The notes beneath the pieces are model-generated. The model ran no database searches and was not told the origin of the DNA. It saw nothing but the letters and a program-made list of their open reading frames with translations. Of a stretch of DNA of 64,000 nucleotides, positions 23,962-33,451 are shown piece after piece (position 1 is the stretch's first letter; each line of letters starts with the position of its first letter). The translations under genes were made by a program, and so were the position numbers. Source of the stretch: CAYTGG01 sp964581415 (GTDB lineage: Archaea > Nanobdellota > Nanobdellia > Pacearchaeales > GW2011-AR1); assembly GCA_964581415.1 (NCBI GenBank), contig CAZOOJ010000001.1, positions 41,770-105,769 of the forward strand, in the 5' to 3' direction.

Positions 23962-26900
23962 ATGAAGAACCATTTAATTATGAAAAATTATTTAGAGAAT
24001 CATTCTTTAGTAGAATCTAACATAACTTCTTTTAATAATTTCATTAAATATAAAATGCAGGAAATTGTAGACGAAGTTTCAAAAAATATTTCTGATGAAA
24101 ACTTTGAAATTAATTTAGGAAAAATAAAAGTAGGAAAACCTGATGTGACTGAAGCTGATGGAAGCAATTCTTTAATAATGCCTTATGAGGCAAAGTTAAG
24201 AAATCTTACTTATTCTGCTCCCATAAGTTTAGAGATAACTGTAAAAAAAGATGATCAAGTGGATTCTGAACTTGTAGAGATTGGAAGAATTCCAATAATG
24301 GTTAGAAGTAAAAACTGCAATACTAATGAAATGTCTGAAGAAGATTTAATAAAAAATTATAATGACCCTCTTGATCCTGGAGGATATTTTATAATTAAAG
24401 GAAATGAAAGAGTGATGGTTATGGCAGAAGACTTAGCAGAAAATCAGCCTTTTATAGAAAAAGATTCTAAAGGAGAAATTAATCTAAAATTATTTTCTTT
24501 AAAAGGAACATATAGAATACCTACTTTAATTTCAGAAGATAAAGAGGGAATTTTTGAACTTTCTTTTAGTAGATTTAAGAATATTCCTGCAGTGATAATC
24601 TTAAAAGCTTTGGGATTAGAAAAAGAATCAGATATCGCGAAATATATTGGAGAAGAAACAGATAGCCTGATAATCAATCTCTATGAATTTGTTAATTTAG
24701 CAAAATCAGAAGATGCTCTCATGCATATTGCTGAAAAAGCGAATTTACAAGGAACTAAAAAGGAAATTTTAGATAGAGTAAAACAAAGAATTGATTCATA
24801 TCTTCTTCCGCATATAGGGCAAAAAGAAGAAGACAGAATTAAAAAAGCAATAACTCTATGCAAACTAATAAAACAATTTTTAATATCTAAAAAAAATCCT
24901 AAATTAAGAACAGATAAAGACCATTATGCTAACAAGAGAGTTCGACTTTCAGGAGATTTGTTATCAACTCTCTTTAGAGTTAATCTTGGAATTTTAATAA
25001 GAGATATACAATATTCTTTACAAAAATCCTCAAAGAGAAGAAAGTTCTTTTCAATAAAAATAATTGCTAAATCAACATTATTTAGTCATAGAGTTGAATC
25101 TGCTATTGCTACAGGTTCATGGACAGGAGAGAGAAGCGGTGTTACTCAGAATATGCAAAAAACAAATTACCTTGACACAATTTCACAATTGCAGAGAGTT
25201 TCAAGTATGCTTCCTTCAGATCAGGAAAATTTTTTAGCAAGAACACTGCATCCTACACATTATGGAAGATTTTGTCCTATTGAAACTCCTGAAGGAACTG
25301 AGATTGGACTAAGAAAAAATCTTTCAATATTAAGCAGAGTTTCTACGAGAATTCTTTTAGATGAAGATAAATTTCTAAGAGAATTAAAAGATTATGGTTT
25401 AGAAGAAGAAATGATTGAAGGAGATGAAGTTTTTTTCAATGGAAGATATATAGGAAATGTAAAAGATTCTAATGGATTTGTGGACAAAATAAAAGAAAAA
25501 AGAAGAGATAACAGACTACCCTCTCAGATGAATATAAAAAAGGATGAAAATTCACAAATGATTATTATTTCTACAGAACCAGGAAGAGTTTTAAGACCTT
25601 TAATAATTGTTGAAAATGGAAAGCCAAGACTAAATTCAGAACATTTGATAAAAGTGGAGCAAAAAGAATTAAAATGGGAGGATTTAGTTAAAAAAGGAAT
25701 AATAGAATATTTAGATGCTGCTGAAGAAGAAAATTCCTTAGTAGCTTTATATGAAGAAGAAATAAACTCAGATTCTACGCATCTTGAAATTGATTCAACA
25801 GATCTTTTTGGAATTGTGACTTCTTTGGTTTCTTATGGAAATCATGATCAAAGTTCAAGATTAAATCGAGGAAGTAAAACACAAAAACAGGCTCTAGGAA
25901 TTTATTCAGCTAACTATCATGTAAGACTTGACACAGATGTTTCAATATTGCAGTATCCACAAAGACCCATAGTCAGAAGCTTTGTTTATGATACTCTAAA
26001 AACTTATCCTGCTGGACAGAATCTCGTTGTCGCTATTATGAGTTATGAGGGATATAATATGGAAGACGCTCTTGTGTTTAATAAAGGAAGTGTCGAAAGA
26101 GGTGTTGGAAGAAGTTTTTATTTTCGTCCTTATAGTGCTATTGAAATAAAATATGTAGGAGGGTTAAAAGACGAAATTGCTATTCTTGAAAAAGATGTTT
26201 CAGGATATAAAATAGAAGAGAATTACAAATTTTTAGAAGATGATGGAATTGTCTATCCAGAAGCAGAAATTAATGAAGGAGAAGTGTTAATAGGAAAAAT
26301 GTCTCCTCCTAAATTTTTATCAGAAGCGAGGGAAATTTCAATAAAAACAAAAAAAGATTCCAGTGTTACGATGAGACAGGAAGAAAAGGGAACTGTTGAC
26401 GCTGTTTTTATAACTGAAGATGATGAAGGAAATAAAGTTGTTCAAGTTAGAACAAGAGATTTAAGAATTCCTGAAATAGGAGATAAATTTGCCACATCTC
26501 ATGGACAAAAAGGTGTTATAGGAAGAATCGCTCCTGAAGAAGATATTCCTTTTACATCAAACGGAGTTCGTCCTGATGTTATATTCAATCCACACAGTCT
26601 TCCAAGTAGAATGACAATAGGATATCTTTTAGAATTATTAGCTGGAAAAGTTGGTTCATTAAAAGGAGAAATCATGGATGGAACTCCTTTCTCAGGAGTC
26701 AGTAAGAAAGAATTAGAAAATCATCTTAGAGAATTAGGATTAAGATACGATGGAAAAGAAGTTATGTATAATGGAATTACAGGAAAAAAAATGAAGGCTA
26801 AAATATTCGTAGGAGATTTATATTATTTAAAATTAAAATATATGGTTGCAAACAAGATTCATGGAAGAGCTTCAGGAAAAGTAGCTTTATTGACGAGACA

Positions 26901-27210
26901 GCCAATTGAAGGAAGATCAAGAGGAGGAGCATTGAGACTTGGAGAAATGGAACAACAAGCATTAGTTGCTCATGGTGCTTCTTTATTATTAAAAGAGAGA
27001 TATGATTCTGATAAAATTACTCTTCCAATCTGTACAAAGTGCGGAGCTATTGGAATTAACGACACTATAAAAAATAAAGTTAGATGTCCTATATGTGGAA
27101 GTGAAGAGATAGAATTTATAGAAGTTTCATATGCATTTAAATTGCTTTTAGAAGAACTACAGGGATTACACATCTCTACAAATTTTAAATTAAAAAATAA
27201 ATATGAATAA
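23962..27210 (+). CDS. rpoB: DNA-directed RNA polymerase subunit B (beta), unsplit
   Basis: A single chain of about 1082 residues holding both B'' and B' regions that are separate genes in some euryarchaea. Landmarks: RFCPIETPEGTEIGLRKNLS in the first half, GYNMEDALVFNKGSVERGVGR, GDKFATSHGQKGV and the C-terminal zinc ribbon CTKCGAIG...CPICG. ATG at 23962 was chosen over upstream TTG because it follows the rpoH stop directly; ATG at 23980 is also possible. Forms the catalytic core with RpoA, two bases downstream. Confidence 0.97.
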   Translation: MKNHLIMKNYLENHSLVESNITSFNNFIKYKMQEIVDEVSKNISDENFEINLGKIKVGKPDVTEADGSNSLIMPYEAKLRNLTYSAPISLEITVKKDDQVDSELVEIGRIPIMVRSKNCNTNEMSEEDLIKNYNDPLDPGGYFIIKGNERVMVMAEDLAENQPFIEKDSKGEINLKLFSLKGTYRIPTLISEDKEGIFELSFSRFKNIPAVIILKALGLEKESDIAKYIGEETDSLIINLYEFVNLAKSEDALMHIAEKANLQGTKKEILDRVKQRIDSYLLPHIGQKEEDRIKKAITLCKLIKQFLISKKNPKLRTDKDHYANKRVRLSGDLLSTLFRVNLGILIRDIQYSLQKSSKRRKFFSIKIIAKSTLFSHRVESAIATGSWTGERSGVTQNMQKTNYLDTISQLQRVSSMLPSDQENFLARTLHPTHYGRFCPIETPEGTEIGLRKNLSILSRVSTRILLDEDKFLRELKDYGLEEEMIEGDEVFFNGRYIGNVKDSNGFVDKIKEKRRDNRLPSQMNIKKDENSQMIIISTEPGRVLRPLIIVENGKPRLNSEHLIKVEQKELKWEDLVKKGIIEYLDAAEEENSLVALYEEEINSDSTHLEIDSTDLFGIVTSLVSYGNHDQSSRLNRGSKTQKQALGIYSANYHVRLDTDVSILQYPQRPIVRSFVYDTLKTYPAGQNLVVAIMSYEGYNMEDALVFNKGSVERGVGRSFYFRPYSAIEIKYVGGLKDEIAILEKDVSGYKIEENYKFLEDDGIVYPEAEINEGEVLIGKMSPPKFLSEAREISIKTKKDSSVTMRQEEKGTVDAVFITEDDEGNKVVQVRTRDLRIPEIGDKFATSHGQKGVIGRIAPEEDIPFTSNGVRPDVIFNPHSLPSRMTIGYLLELLAGKVGSLKGEIMDGTPFSGVSKKELENHLRELGLRYDGKEVMYNGITGKKMKAKIFVGDLYYLKLKYMVANKIHGRASGKVALLTRQPIEGRSRGGALRLGEMEQQALVAHGASLLLKERYDSDKITLPICTKCGAIGINDTIKNKVRCPICGSEEIEFIEVSYAFKLLLEELQGLHISTNFKLKNKYE

Positions 27211-27212
27211 AA

Positions 27213-30200
27213 ATGGCTCAGGAAATAATTCGTAAAAAAATTGGAGAAGTGGGATTTACTTTAATTAATCCTGAACAGATTAAAAAATTATCAGCTGCAA
27301 AGATTGTAACTCCAGAACTCTATAATATAGATGGTTATCCTGTTGACGGAGGATTAATGGATTTGCGATTAGGAGTAATTGACCCTGGACTAAGGTGCAG
27401 AACTTGCGGAGGAAGATTAAAAGAATGTCTAGGACATCCAGGAAGTATAGATTTAGCAAGACCAGTAATTCATCTTAAATATGTTCCTCTAATTGAATTA
27501 GGATTGAGATGTTTTTGTAAAGAATGTGGAAAGCTTATGCTTTCAGATAAAGATTTAGAAAAATATTTCCCAAGTGAAAGAGCAAAAAAGGCAAAAGATT
27601 CAAAAAAATGTCCTCATTGTGGAGCTCTTCAAGATAAAATTAAAATAATGAAACCAACAAGTTTTTATGTAGGAAAAATGAGACTTTTTCCAACTCAGAT
27701 AAGAGAAAAACTCGTTAATATTCCTGATGAAGAACTTAAAAAAATAGGAATAAACGCAAAAAGTTGCAGACCTGAATGGGCTATTTTAACTTCTCTTTTA
27801 GTTCCTCCTGTAACTATCCGTCCAAGCATTATTTTAGAAAGTGGAGAGAGAAGCGAAGATGACTTAACACATAAACTCTCTGATATAATAAGAGCAAATC
27901 AGAGATTATGGGAAAATCTTAATGCAGGAGCTCCTGAAGTGATTATTGAAGATTTATGGGATTTATTACAATTTCATATTACAACTTTTTTTGATAATGC
28001 TGTTACGAGAATTCCTCCAGCAAGACATAGAAGCGGACAACCATTGAAGACAATAACAGAAAGAATTAAAGGAAAAGAAGGAAGAATTCGAAAAAATTTA
28101 GCAGGAAAAAGAGTAAATTATTCTGCAAGAACTGTAATCTCTCCAGATACTCATATAGAAATAAATGAGGTAGGAGTTCCTTATGAAATAGCAAAGATAG
28201 TTACAGTCTCTGAAACAGTTAATGATATTAATATCAAAAAACTAAAAGAGTTAATAAAAAGAGGGCAGAATTATCCTGGTGCGAATTATATAATAAGGCC
28301 AGACGGAAAAAGAAAAAAAATAACATCAGATCTCAAAGAAGAAATCATAAGCGAACTTTCTCCAGATTACAAAGTTGAAAGGCATCTACAAGAAGGAGAT
28401 GTTGTTTTATTTAATCGTCATCCTTCTTTACATCGTGGAAGTCTCATGGCTCATTTTGTAAAAATTCTTCCGGGAAGAACTTTTAGATTACATCCTGCTG
28501 TATGCACTTCTTATAACGCTGATTTTGATGGTGACGAAATGAATATACATTCTCCACAAACAGAAGAAGCAAGAACTGAAGCAAAAATTCTTCTAGATGT
28601 TAAAAATAATTTAATGTCTCCAAAAAATAATGTAAATTTAATAGGAAATATAAAAGACAGCATAACTGGAGGTTATCTTCTTGGAATTAATGAATTTTCA
28701 AAAGAAGAAGCAGACCAAATATTATATCATTCAGGAATAGATTATAATATCTCAAAAAAGAGTGTATCTGGATTAGAAATTTTTTCAAGTATTCTTCCAA
28801 AAATAAATTTTTCAAACAAAACAATAGAAATAAAAGAAGGAAAGATTATAAAAGGAATAATAAACAAAAGTTTATTTGGAGTAGAGGAAGGAGAATTCAT
28901 CAAAGAACTCGATAAGAAATTTGGCAGAAACAAAACATTTGATATAATAAAGAAAGCATTTGATTTAGGAACAAATTATATTTCTGATAGAGGCATGACA
29001 ATAGCTTTAGAAGATTTTGATTTGGACGAATCTGTGATTAAAGAAGGAGAAAAAATTATAAAAGAATCTGAGAAAAAAACAGAAGAAGTTATTAAATCTT
29101 ATGAAGAAAGCACTATAAATGTTATTCCTGGAAAAACTGCAGAAGAATCAAGAGAAATAAAGATTCTAAAAATATTAAATGAAGTAAGAACAAAAATTGG
29201 AGATATAGTTAAAGAAAAATTTCCTAAAGAAAATCCTGTTAGTCATATGATGGCTTCTGGAGGCGGAGGAAAAATTTTGAATATAACGCAGATGGCTAAT
29301 TGTGTTGGGCAACAACAATTAGGAGGAAGAAGAATTGATTTTGGTTATACTAATAGAACATTATCTTTTTTTAGAAAAGGGGATTTGTCTCCAAAATCAA
29401 GAGGATTTATATATAGTTCATTTATAAAAGGTTTAAGACCTGATGAATTTTTCTTTGGAGCTGTAACTGGAAGAGATTCTTTAATGGATACTGCACTAAG
29501 AACTCCAAAATCAGGATATCTATACAGAAGGCTATCAAATGCTCTTCAGGATTTGAGAGTTGAATATGATAGAACAGTAAGAAATAGTAACAATGGTGTA
29601 ATACAATTTAAATATGGAGAGGATGAATTAGATGTTTCAGAACTTCATACTCAAAGCAAAATAGAGCCTGGAAGTGCTATAGGAATATTGACAGCACAAT
29701 CTTTTGGAGAACCTTCAACACAGATGATTATGAGAACTTTTCATATGGCTGGTGTTGCTGAAATGCAGGTAACTATGGGGCTTCCAAGACTTATAGAAAT
29801 TTTTGATGCAAGAAAAAAACCTTCTTCTCCAAAAATGGAGATTTATCTTAATAAAGAATATGATAATGAAAAAGATGCAAAGGTATTTGCTGAAAGAATA
29901 AAGGAAGTTCCTTTAAAAGATATTGCAGATGAAATTAATATAAATTTCGGTGATAGAAAAATAGAGATTAAAATAAATAAAAAAGCATTAAAAAGAGTGC
30001 ATATAGGTATAGATAAAATTTTAGAAAAATTACAAAATTCTGGTTTTAAAATAAAAGAAAAAGAGAACACAATAACTATTAATACAGGAAAACTTGACTT
30101 TAAACAAATTTATAAATTAAAAGAAAAACTCAAAAAAACTGTAATCTCAGGAATTAAAGGAATAGAACAAATTTTAGTTGTAAAAAAAGAAAATAATTTT

Positions 30201-30698
30201 ATTATTATGACTTTAGGAACAAATTTGGAAGAGACTATGAAATTTAAAGAGGTTAATAAAAATAAAATAACCTCAAATGATTTGCATGAAGTTGCTGAAG
30301 TTTTTGGAATAGAAGCAGCAAGGCATTCAATAATCAATGAGGTTAAAGATGTTCTAAAAACTCAGGGATTGGATGTTGATATGAGGCATCTTAAACTTAT
30401 ATCAGATGCTATGACAAATACAGGAGAAGTTAAAGGAGTTACAAGAATGGGTATTATTGCTCAAAAATCTTCAATATTAGCAAAAGCAACTTTTGAAACA
30501 CCTGTAAAACAATTTGTTAATTCTACATTAAAAGGAAGCAAAGACAATCTTTCAAGTGTCATAGAAAATATAATTGTCAATCAGCCTGTTCCTGTTGGAA
30601 CAGGATTGCCAGGATTGTTAGTTAAGGTAATAGGGCCTTTAAGCACGAAAAATAAAAAAATCGCAGAGAAAAAAATAGTAGAAGAAGTTAATAGATGA
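27213..30698 (+). CDS. rpoA: DNA-directed RNA polymerase subunit A, fused A' and A''
   Basis: A 1161-residue chain that contains the whole largest subunit. Zinc sites (CRTCGGRLKECLGHPG, then CKECGKLM and CPHCGAL) lie in the first 150 residues. The catalytic Mg motif NADFDGDEMN is near residue 437; the A'' part begins without a break after FKYGEDELD (residue about 808) with EPGSAIGILTAQSFGEPSTQM and the trigger-loop region. Most archaea split A' and A'' into two genes; some lineages keep them fused. There is no intein or frameshift. Confidence 0.96.
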   Translation: MAQEIIRKKIGEVGFTLINPEQIKKLSAAKIVTPELYNIDGYPVDGGLMDLRLGVIDPGLRCRTCGGRLKECLGHPGSIDLARPVIHLKYVPLIELGLRCFCKECGKLMLSDKDLEKYFPSERAKKAKDSKKCPHCGALQDKIKIMKPTSFYVGKMRLFPTQIREKLVNIPDEELKKIGINAKSCRPEWAILTSLLVPPVTIRPSIILESGERSEDDLTHKLSDIIRANQRLWENLNAGAPEVIIEDLWDLLQFHITTFFDNAVTRIPPARHRSGQPLKTITERIKGKEGRIRKNLAGKRVNYSARTVISPDTHIEINEVGVPYEIAKIVTVSETVNDINIKKLKELIKRGQNYPGANYIIRPDGKRKKITSDLKEEIISELSPDYKVERHLQEGDVVLFNRHPSLHRGSLMAHFVKILPGRTFRLHPAVCTSYNADFDGDEMNIHSPQTEEARTEAKILLDVKNNLMSPKNNVNLIGNIKDSITGGYLLGINEFSKEEADQILYHSGIDYNISKKSVSGLEIFSSILPKINFSNKTIEIKEGKIIKGIINKSLFGVEEGEFIKELDKKFGRNKTFDIIKKAFDLGTNYISDRGMTIALEDFDLDESVIKEGEKIIKESEKKTEEVIKSYEESTINVIPGKTAEESREIKILKILNEVRTKIGDIVKEKFPKENPVSHMMASGGGGKILNITQMANCVGQQQLGGRRIDFGYTNRTLSFFRKGDLSPKSRGFIYSSFIKGLRPDEFFFGAVTGRDSLMDTALRTPKSGYLYRRLSNALQDLRVEYDRTVRNSNNGVIQFKYGEDELDVSELHTQSKIEPGSAIGILTAQSFGEPSTQMIMRTFHMAGVAEMQVTMGLPRLIEIFDARKKPSSPKMEIYLNKEYDNEKDAKVFAERIKEVPLKDIADEININFGDRKIEIKINKKALKRVHIGIDKILEKLQNSGFKIKEKENTITINTGKLDFKQIYKLKEKLKKTVISGIKGIEQILVVKKENNFIIMTLGTNLEETMKFKEVNKNKITSNDLHEVAEVFGIEAARHSIINEVKDVLKTQGLDVDMRHLKLISDAMTNTGEVKGVTRMGIIAQKSSILAKATFETPVKQFVNSTLKGSKDNLSSVIENIIVNQPVPVGTGLPGLLVKVIGPLSTKNKKIAEKKIVEEVNR

Positions 30699-30778
30699 AA
30701 AAAAATTTAAAGAAATTTTTTAATTAAAATTTTTAAAGAAAGTTTTATAAACAAGATACTTCTAAAAAATTTATAAAA

Positions 30779-31195
30779 ATGGTGAATACTATTGATATGC
30801 AAGACATGAGATATCTAAATTTATTTGGAAAAATCACAAGAGTAAATACGAGATTCTGTTTTAAATATAACGGAGCTTTAATTTATTGTGTTCCAAAATC
30901 ATTAATTCAAAAAGCAGTTGGAGAAAACGGAAAGAATATCAAGCAGATTGGAAAGATACTTGGAACAAGGATTAAAATTATTCCAAAACCAAGAGGAGTT
31001 CAGGATTTAGAAGATTTTATGAAATTGATAATAAGTCCTGTTAATTTTAGAGATATGGAAATAAGAGACAAAGAAGTAATAGTAAATGCAGGAGCACAGA
31101 ACAAAGCCGCATTAATAGGAAGAAACAAAAGAAGATTTTTTGAGATGCAGAAAATAATTAGAAATTTTTTTGGAAGAGAGTTTAGAATTATTTGA
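30779..31195 (+). CDS. nusA: NusA-like KH-domain protein
   Basis: A 138-residue protein with two KH RNA-binding domains and no S1 domain, typical of the archaeal NusA-like factor found beside rpoA. The GxxG-type loops are VGENGKNIKQIGKILG (residues about 48-63) and LIGRNKRRFFEMQKI near 117-131. It probably acts in transcription elongation or termination. Ribosomal protein L30e, usual between rpoA and nusA in archaea, is missing here. Confidence 0.92.
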   Translation: MVNTIDMQDMRYLNLFGKITRVNTRFCFKYNGALIYCVPKSLIQKAVGENGKNIKQIGKILGTRIKIIPKPRGVQDLEDFMKLIISPVNFRDMEIRDKEVIVNAGAQNKAALIGRNKRRFFEMQKIIRNFFGREFRII

Positions 31196-31284
31196 ATATG
31201 AGAATTACTTATCTTAAAATTTAAATTAAAATCAGTTTTATCATTAACAACAACTTTTAAAAACTAATTTTATTCTTAATTATT

Positions 31285-31707
31285 ATGGGATTAAAAAATG
31301 CAATAAAGCAGATTAAAAAAAGAAAGAAATTTCGATGGAAAGACAGAAAATATAAAGCAAAAACTTTAGGACTCTATAAAAAATCAGATCCTCTTCAGGG
31401 TGCGAGTCAAGCTAAAGGAATTGTTCTTTCAAAATTTCAAAAAGAAGCTGCACAGCCAAATTCTGCTATGAGAAAATGCTGCAGAGTTCAACTTAAAAAA
31501 AATGGAAGGACTGTAGGAGCTTTTATACCAGGAAATCTTGCACAAAAATTCATCGATGAGCATGATGAAGTACTGATTGAAAGAATCGGTGGAAAACAAG
31601 GAAGAGCAAAAGGAGATATTCGAGGTATAAGATTTCAGATTATTAAAGTAAATGATCAGCCTTTAGACAGATTAGTAAAAGGCAAGATTGAAAAGGGAAG
31701 GAGATAG
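31285..31707 (+). CDS. rps12: Ribosomal protein S12
   Basis: A 140-residue basic 30S protein that monitors codon-anticodon pairing in the decoding centre. The conserved PNSAMRKCCRVQLKKNG segment (residues about 52-68) and the C-terminal DEHDEVLIERIGG are present. The C-terminus overlaps a Shine-Dalgarno-like GGGAAGGAGAT for the next gene. Confidence 0.96.
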   Translation: MGLKNAIKQIKKRKKFRWKDRKYKAKTLGLYKKSDPLQGASQAKGIVLSKFQKEAAQPNSAMRKCCRVQLKKNGRTVGAFIPGNLAQKFIDEHDEVLIERIGGKQGRAKGDIRGIRFQIIKVNDQPLDRLVKGKIEKGRR

Positions 31708-31708
31708 A

Positions 31709-32152
31709 ATGGATGGAAGAACTGGAACAGGAAATTCAGAAAAGTATTCTTTTCCATTTGTAATTCCTAAAGAGACTAAAGAAATGTCAAAAAAAGAAGC
31801 AAGATTATTAGTTAATCGTTTATTTCCTATAAATAGAAAAAGAGGAGAATTAGCAAATGAAAATAAACCAAAACTTCAAGAAATAATTGAGAATATTGGC
31901 AATTTATCAGGAGATAATTTTAATTATCATGGTTATATTACAAATAAAGGAATTCATCAAGGAGTGACAGGAAAAAGAGAAGGATATTTTTTAATTGATG
32001 AAAAAACAGGAAATGCTTATCAAATACCTAAAAAAAGAGTAATAATAAATGATGGAACAATTGAAGGAGTTTTCACTGATATGAAGAATATAAAAAGAGA
32101 TACTAATCCTGCAGAAGGAAGGTTTTACGGAATAATTAAATTAAAAAATTAA
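31709..32152 (+). CDS. Unknown protein between S12 and S7
   Basis: A 147-residue soluble protein that I do not recognise. Its ATG lies two bases after the S12 stop behind a good Shine-Dalgarno (AAGGAGAT), and its stop is one base before S7. The N-terminal half is helical and basic (MSKKEARLLVNRLFPINRKRG), the C-terminal half strand-rich (VTGKREGYFLIDEKTGNAYQIP and GRFYGIIKL). Insertion of a gene exactly here is rare because S12-S7 is one of the most stable pairs. A role in translation or ribosome assembly is a reasonable guess only. Confidence 0.8.
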   Translation: MDGRTGTGNSEKYSFPFVIPKETKEMSKKEARLLVNRLFPINRKRGELANENKPKLQEIIENIGNLSGDNFNYHGYITNKGIHQGVTGKREGYFLIDEKTGNAYQIPKKRVIINDGTIEGVFTDMKNIKRDTNPAEGRFYGIIKLKN

Positions 32153-32153
32153 A

Positions 32154-32765
32154 ATGACATCACAAACTTTACCAAAATTCAAAATTTTTGATTTATATGA
32201 AACAACAGAAATAAATGTAGAGGATGTTGGATTAAAAAATGTGATAAATTTAGAGCCAAAGTTATCTTTAAAAAGTCATGGAAGAAATGTTCAGAAATTT
32301 GGACAAACTAAAACAAACATTGTTGAAAGACTCATAAATCGAGTGAGTGTCGCAGGACATAGAGGAAAAAAACACAGAATTATTCTGGGACATTCCACAG
32401 GAAAATATTCAAAAAATTCAAAAATTGTTTTAGAAGCTTTTAGAATTATTGAAAAAAGAACAAATAAAAATCCTGTTGAAATTCTAGTAAGAGCTATTGA
32501 AAATTCAGCTCCAAGAGATGAAATAACAGTAATTGAATATGGAGGTGCAAAATATCCTCAAGCAGTTGATGTTTCTCCATTAAGAAGAGTTAATTTAGCA
32601 TTAAGAAATCTTGTTCATGGTGCTTCAGATAAAGCGTTTAATAAAAAGAAAACAATAGCACAAGGAATTGCAGAAGAGATTATTCTTGCTTCTGAAAAAA
32701 ACGGAGAAAGTTTTGCAATAAAGAAAAAGAACGAGTCTGAAAAGCAGGCTGATTCTGCGAGATAA
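32154..32765 (+). CDS. rps7: Ribosomal protein S7
   Basis: A 203-residue 30S head protein of the archaeal/eukaryotic S5e type. Conserved parts include KTNIVERLINRVSVAGHRGKKHR-like basic stretch, NPVEILVRAIENSAPRDE and VDVSPLRRVNLALRNL. The C-terminal 15 residues are a polar tail. It follows the unknown str-cluster gene by one base. Confidence 0.96.
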   Translation: MTSQTLPKFKIFDLYETTEINVEDVGLKNVINLEPKLSLKSHGRNVQKFGQTKTNIVERLINRVSVAGHRGKKHRIILGHSTGKYSKNSKIVLEAFRIIEKRTNKNPVEILVRAIENSAPRDEITVIEYGGAKYPQAVDVSPLRRVNLALRNLVHGASDKAFNKKKTIAQGIAEEIILASEKNGESFAIKKKNESEKQADSAR

Positions 32766-32796
32766 AGTGAATAAATTAAAATATTTAATTTAGAGA

Positions 32797-32994
32797 ATGA
32801 TTATAGGTAGTTTGGGATATTTCTGCGTAAAAAGTTGTGATATGTATAAAGATATAAAAAAACTTGAGCAAAAACTTGAAGAAATGAATAAACAAATCAT
32901 TCCCCTAGAAAAAGAGATGAAGAATTATAAAATTCCTTTTAAAGAATCTTTTTTTGTTGAAAGAATAAAAGAGAATCATAACAATAATTTTTAA
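32797..32994 (+). CDS. Small coiled-coil protein (65 aa)
   Basis: A short protein with a possible hydrophobic N-terminus (IIGSLGYFCVKSC) and a coiled-coil-like middle (DIKKLEQKLEEMNKQIIPLEKEMK). No family recognised. It lies 31 bases after S7 and 24 bases before the next small gene, in the same direction as the str cluster. Confidence 0.55.
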   Translation: MIIGSLGYFCVKSCDMYKDIKKLEQKLEEMNKQIIPLEKEMKNYKIPFKESFFVERIKENHNNNF

Positions 32995-33018
32995 AAATAT
33001 TGAAGTTTATTTTAAATT

Positions 33019-33390
33019 ATGACTCCAAAAGAACCTCCTTCAAAATTATATATTTCTGGACATGCTTTAACTAAAAGCATAGATAAAAAAGAGATTCCTT
33101 ATCTTTTTGAAAAAGATAATAGAGAAAGAAGAAAATTTTTAAAAGAGAGATTTCAAAAACCCTGTTCTGCTGAAGTTTTAAAAGAATCTCAATTGCCTGA
33201 ATCTATTAAAAAAAGCAGTCTGTTACATCATAGTAAAGAAAAAGATAGATATATTCTTTTAGATCGCGACTCTAATATTTTCTGTGTAGTTTGTTATAAA
33301 GAAAATATTGGAACAATAGTTAGTATTGATTCTTTTGATAGATATAAAAAAGGATTCAGATTAAGTGAGATAGTAAAAGGAAAACAATAA
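33019..33390 (+). CDS. Unknown small protein (123 aa)
   Basis: No domain recognised. The N-terminal half is basic and helical; the last 50 residues show strand pattern (YILLDRDSNIFCVVCYKENIGTIVSI), which suggests a small alpha/beta fold. It lies between S7 and EF-2 in the same direction. Confidence 0.65.
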   Translation: MTPKEPPSKLYISGHALTKSIDKKEIPYLFEKDNRERRKFLKERFQKPCSAEVLKESQLPESIKKSSLLHHSKEKDRYILLDRDSNIFCVVCYKENIGTIVSIDSFDRYKKGFRLSEIVKGKQ

Positions 33391-33451
33391 AAAACTTTAA
33401 AAACAAATTTCTCAATTAAGTTATATTCTTTAATAATTAGAAGAAGATAAC

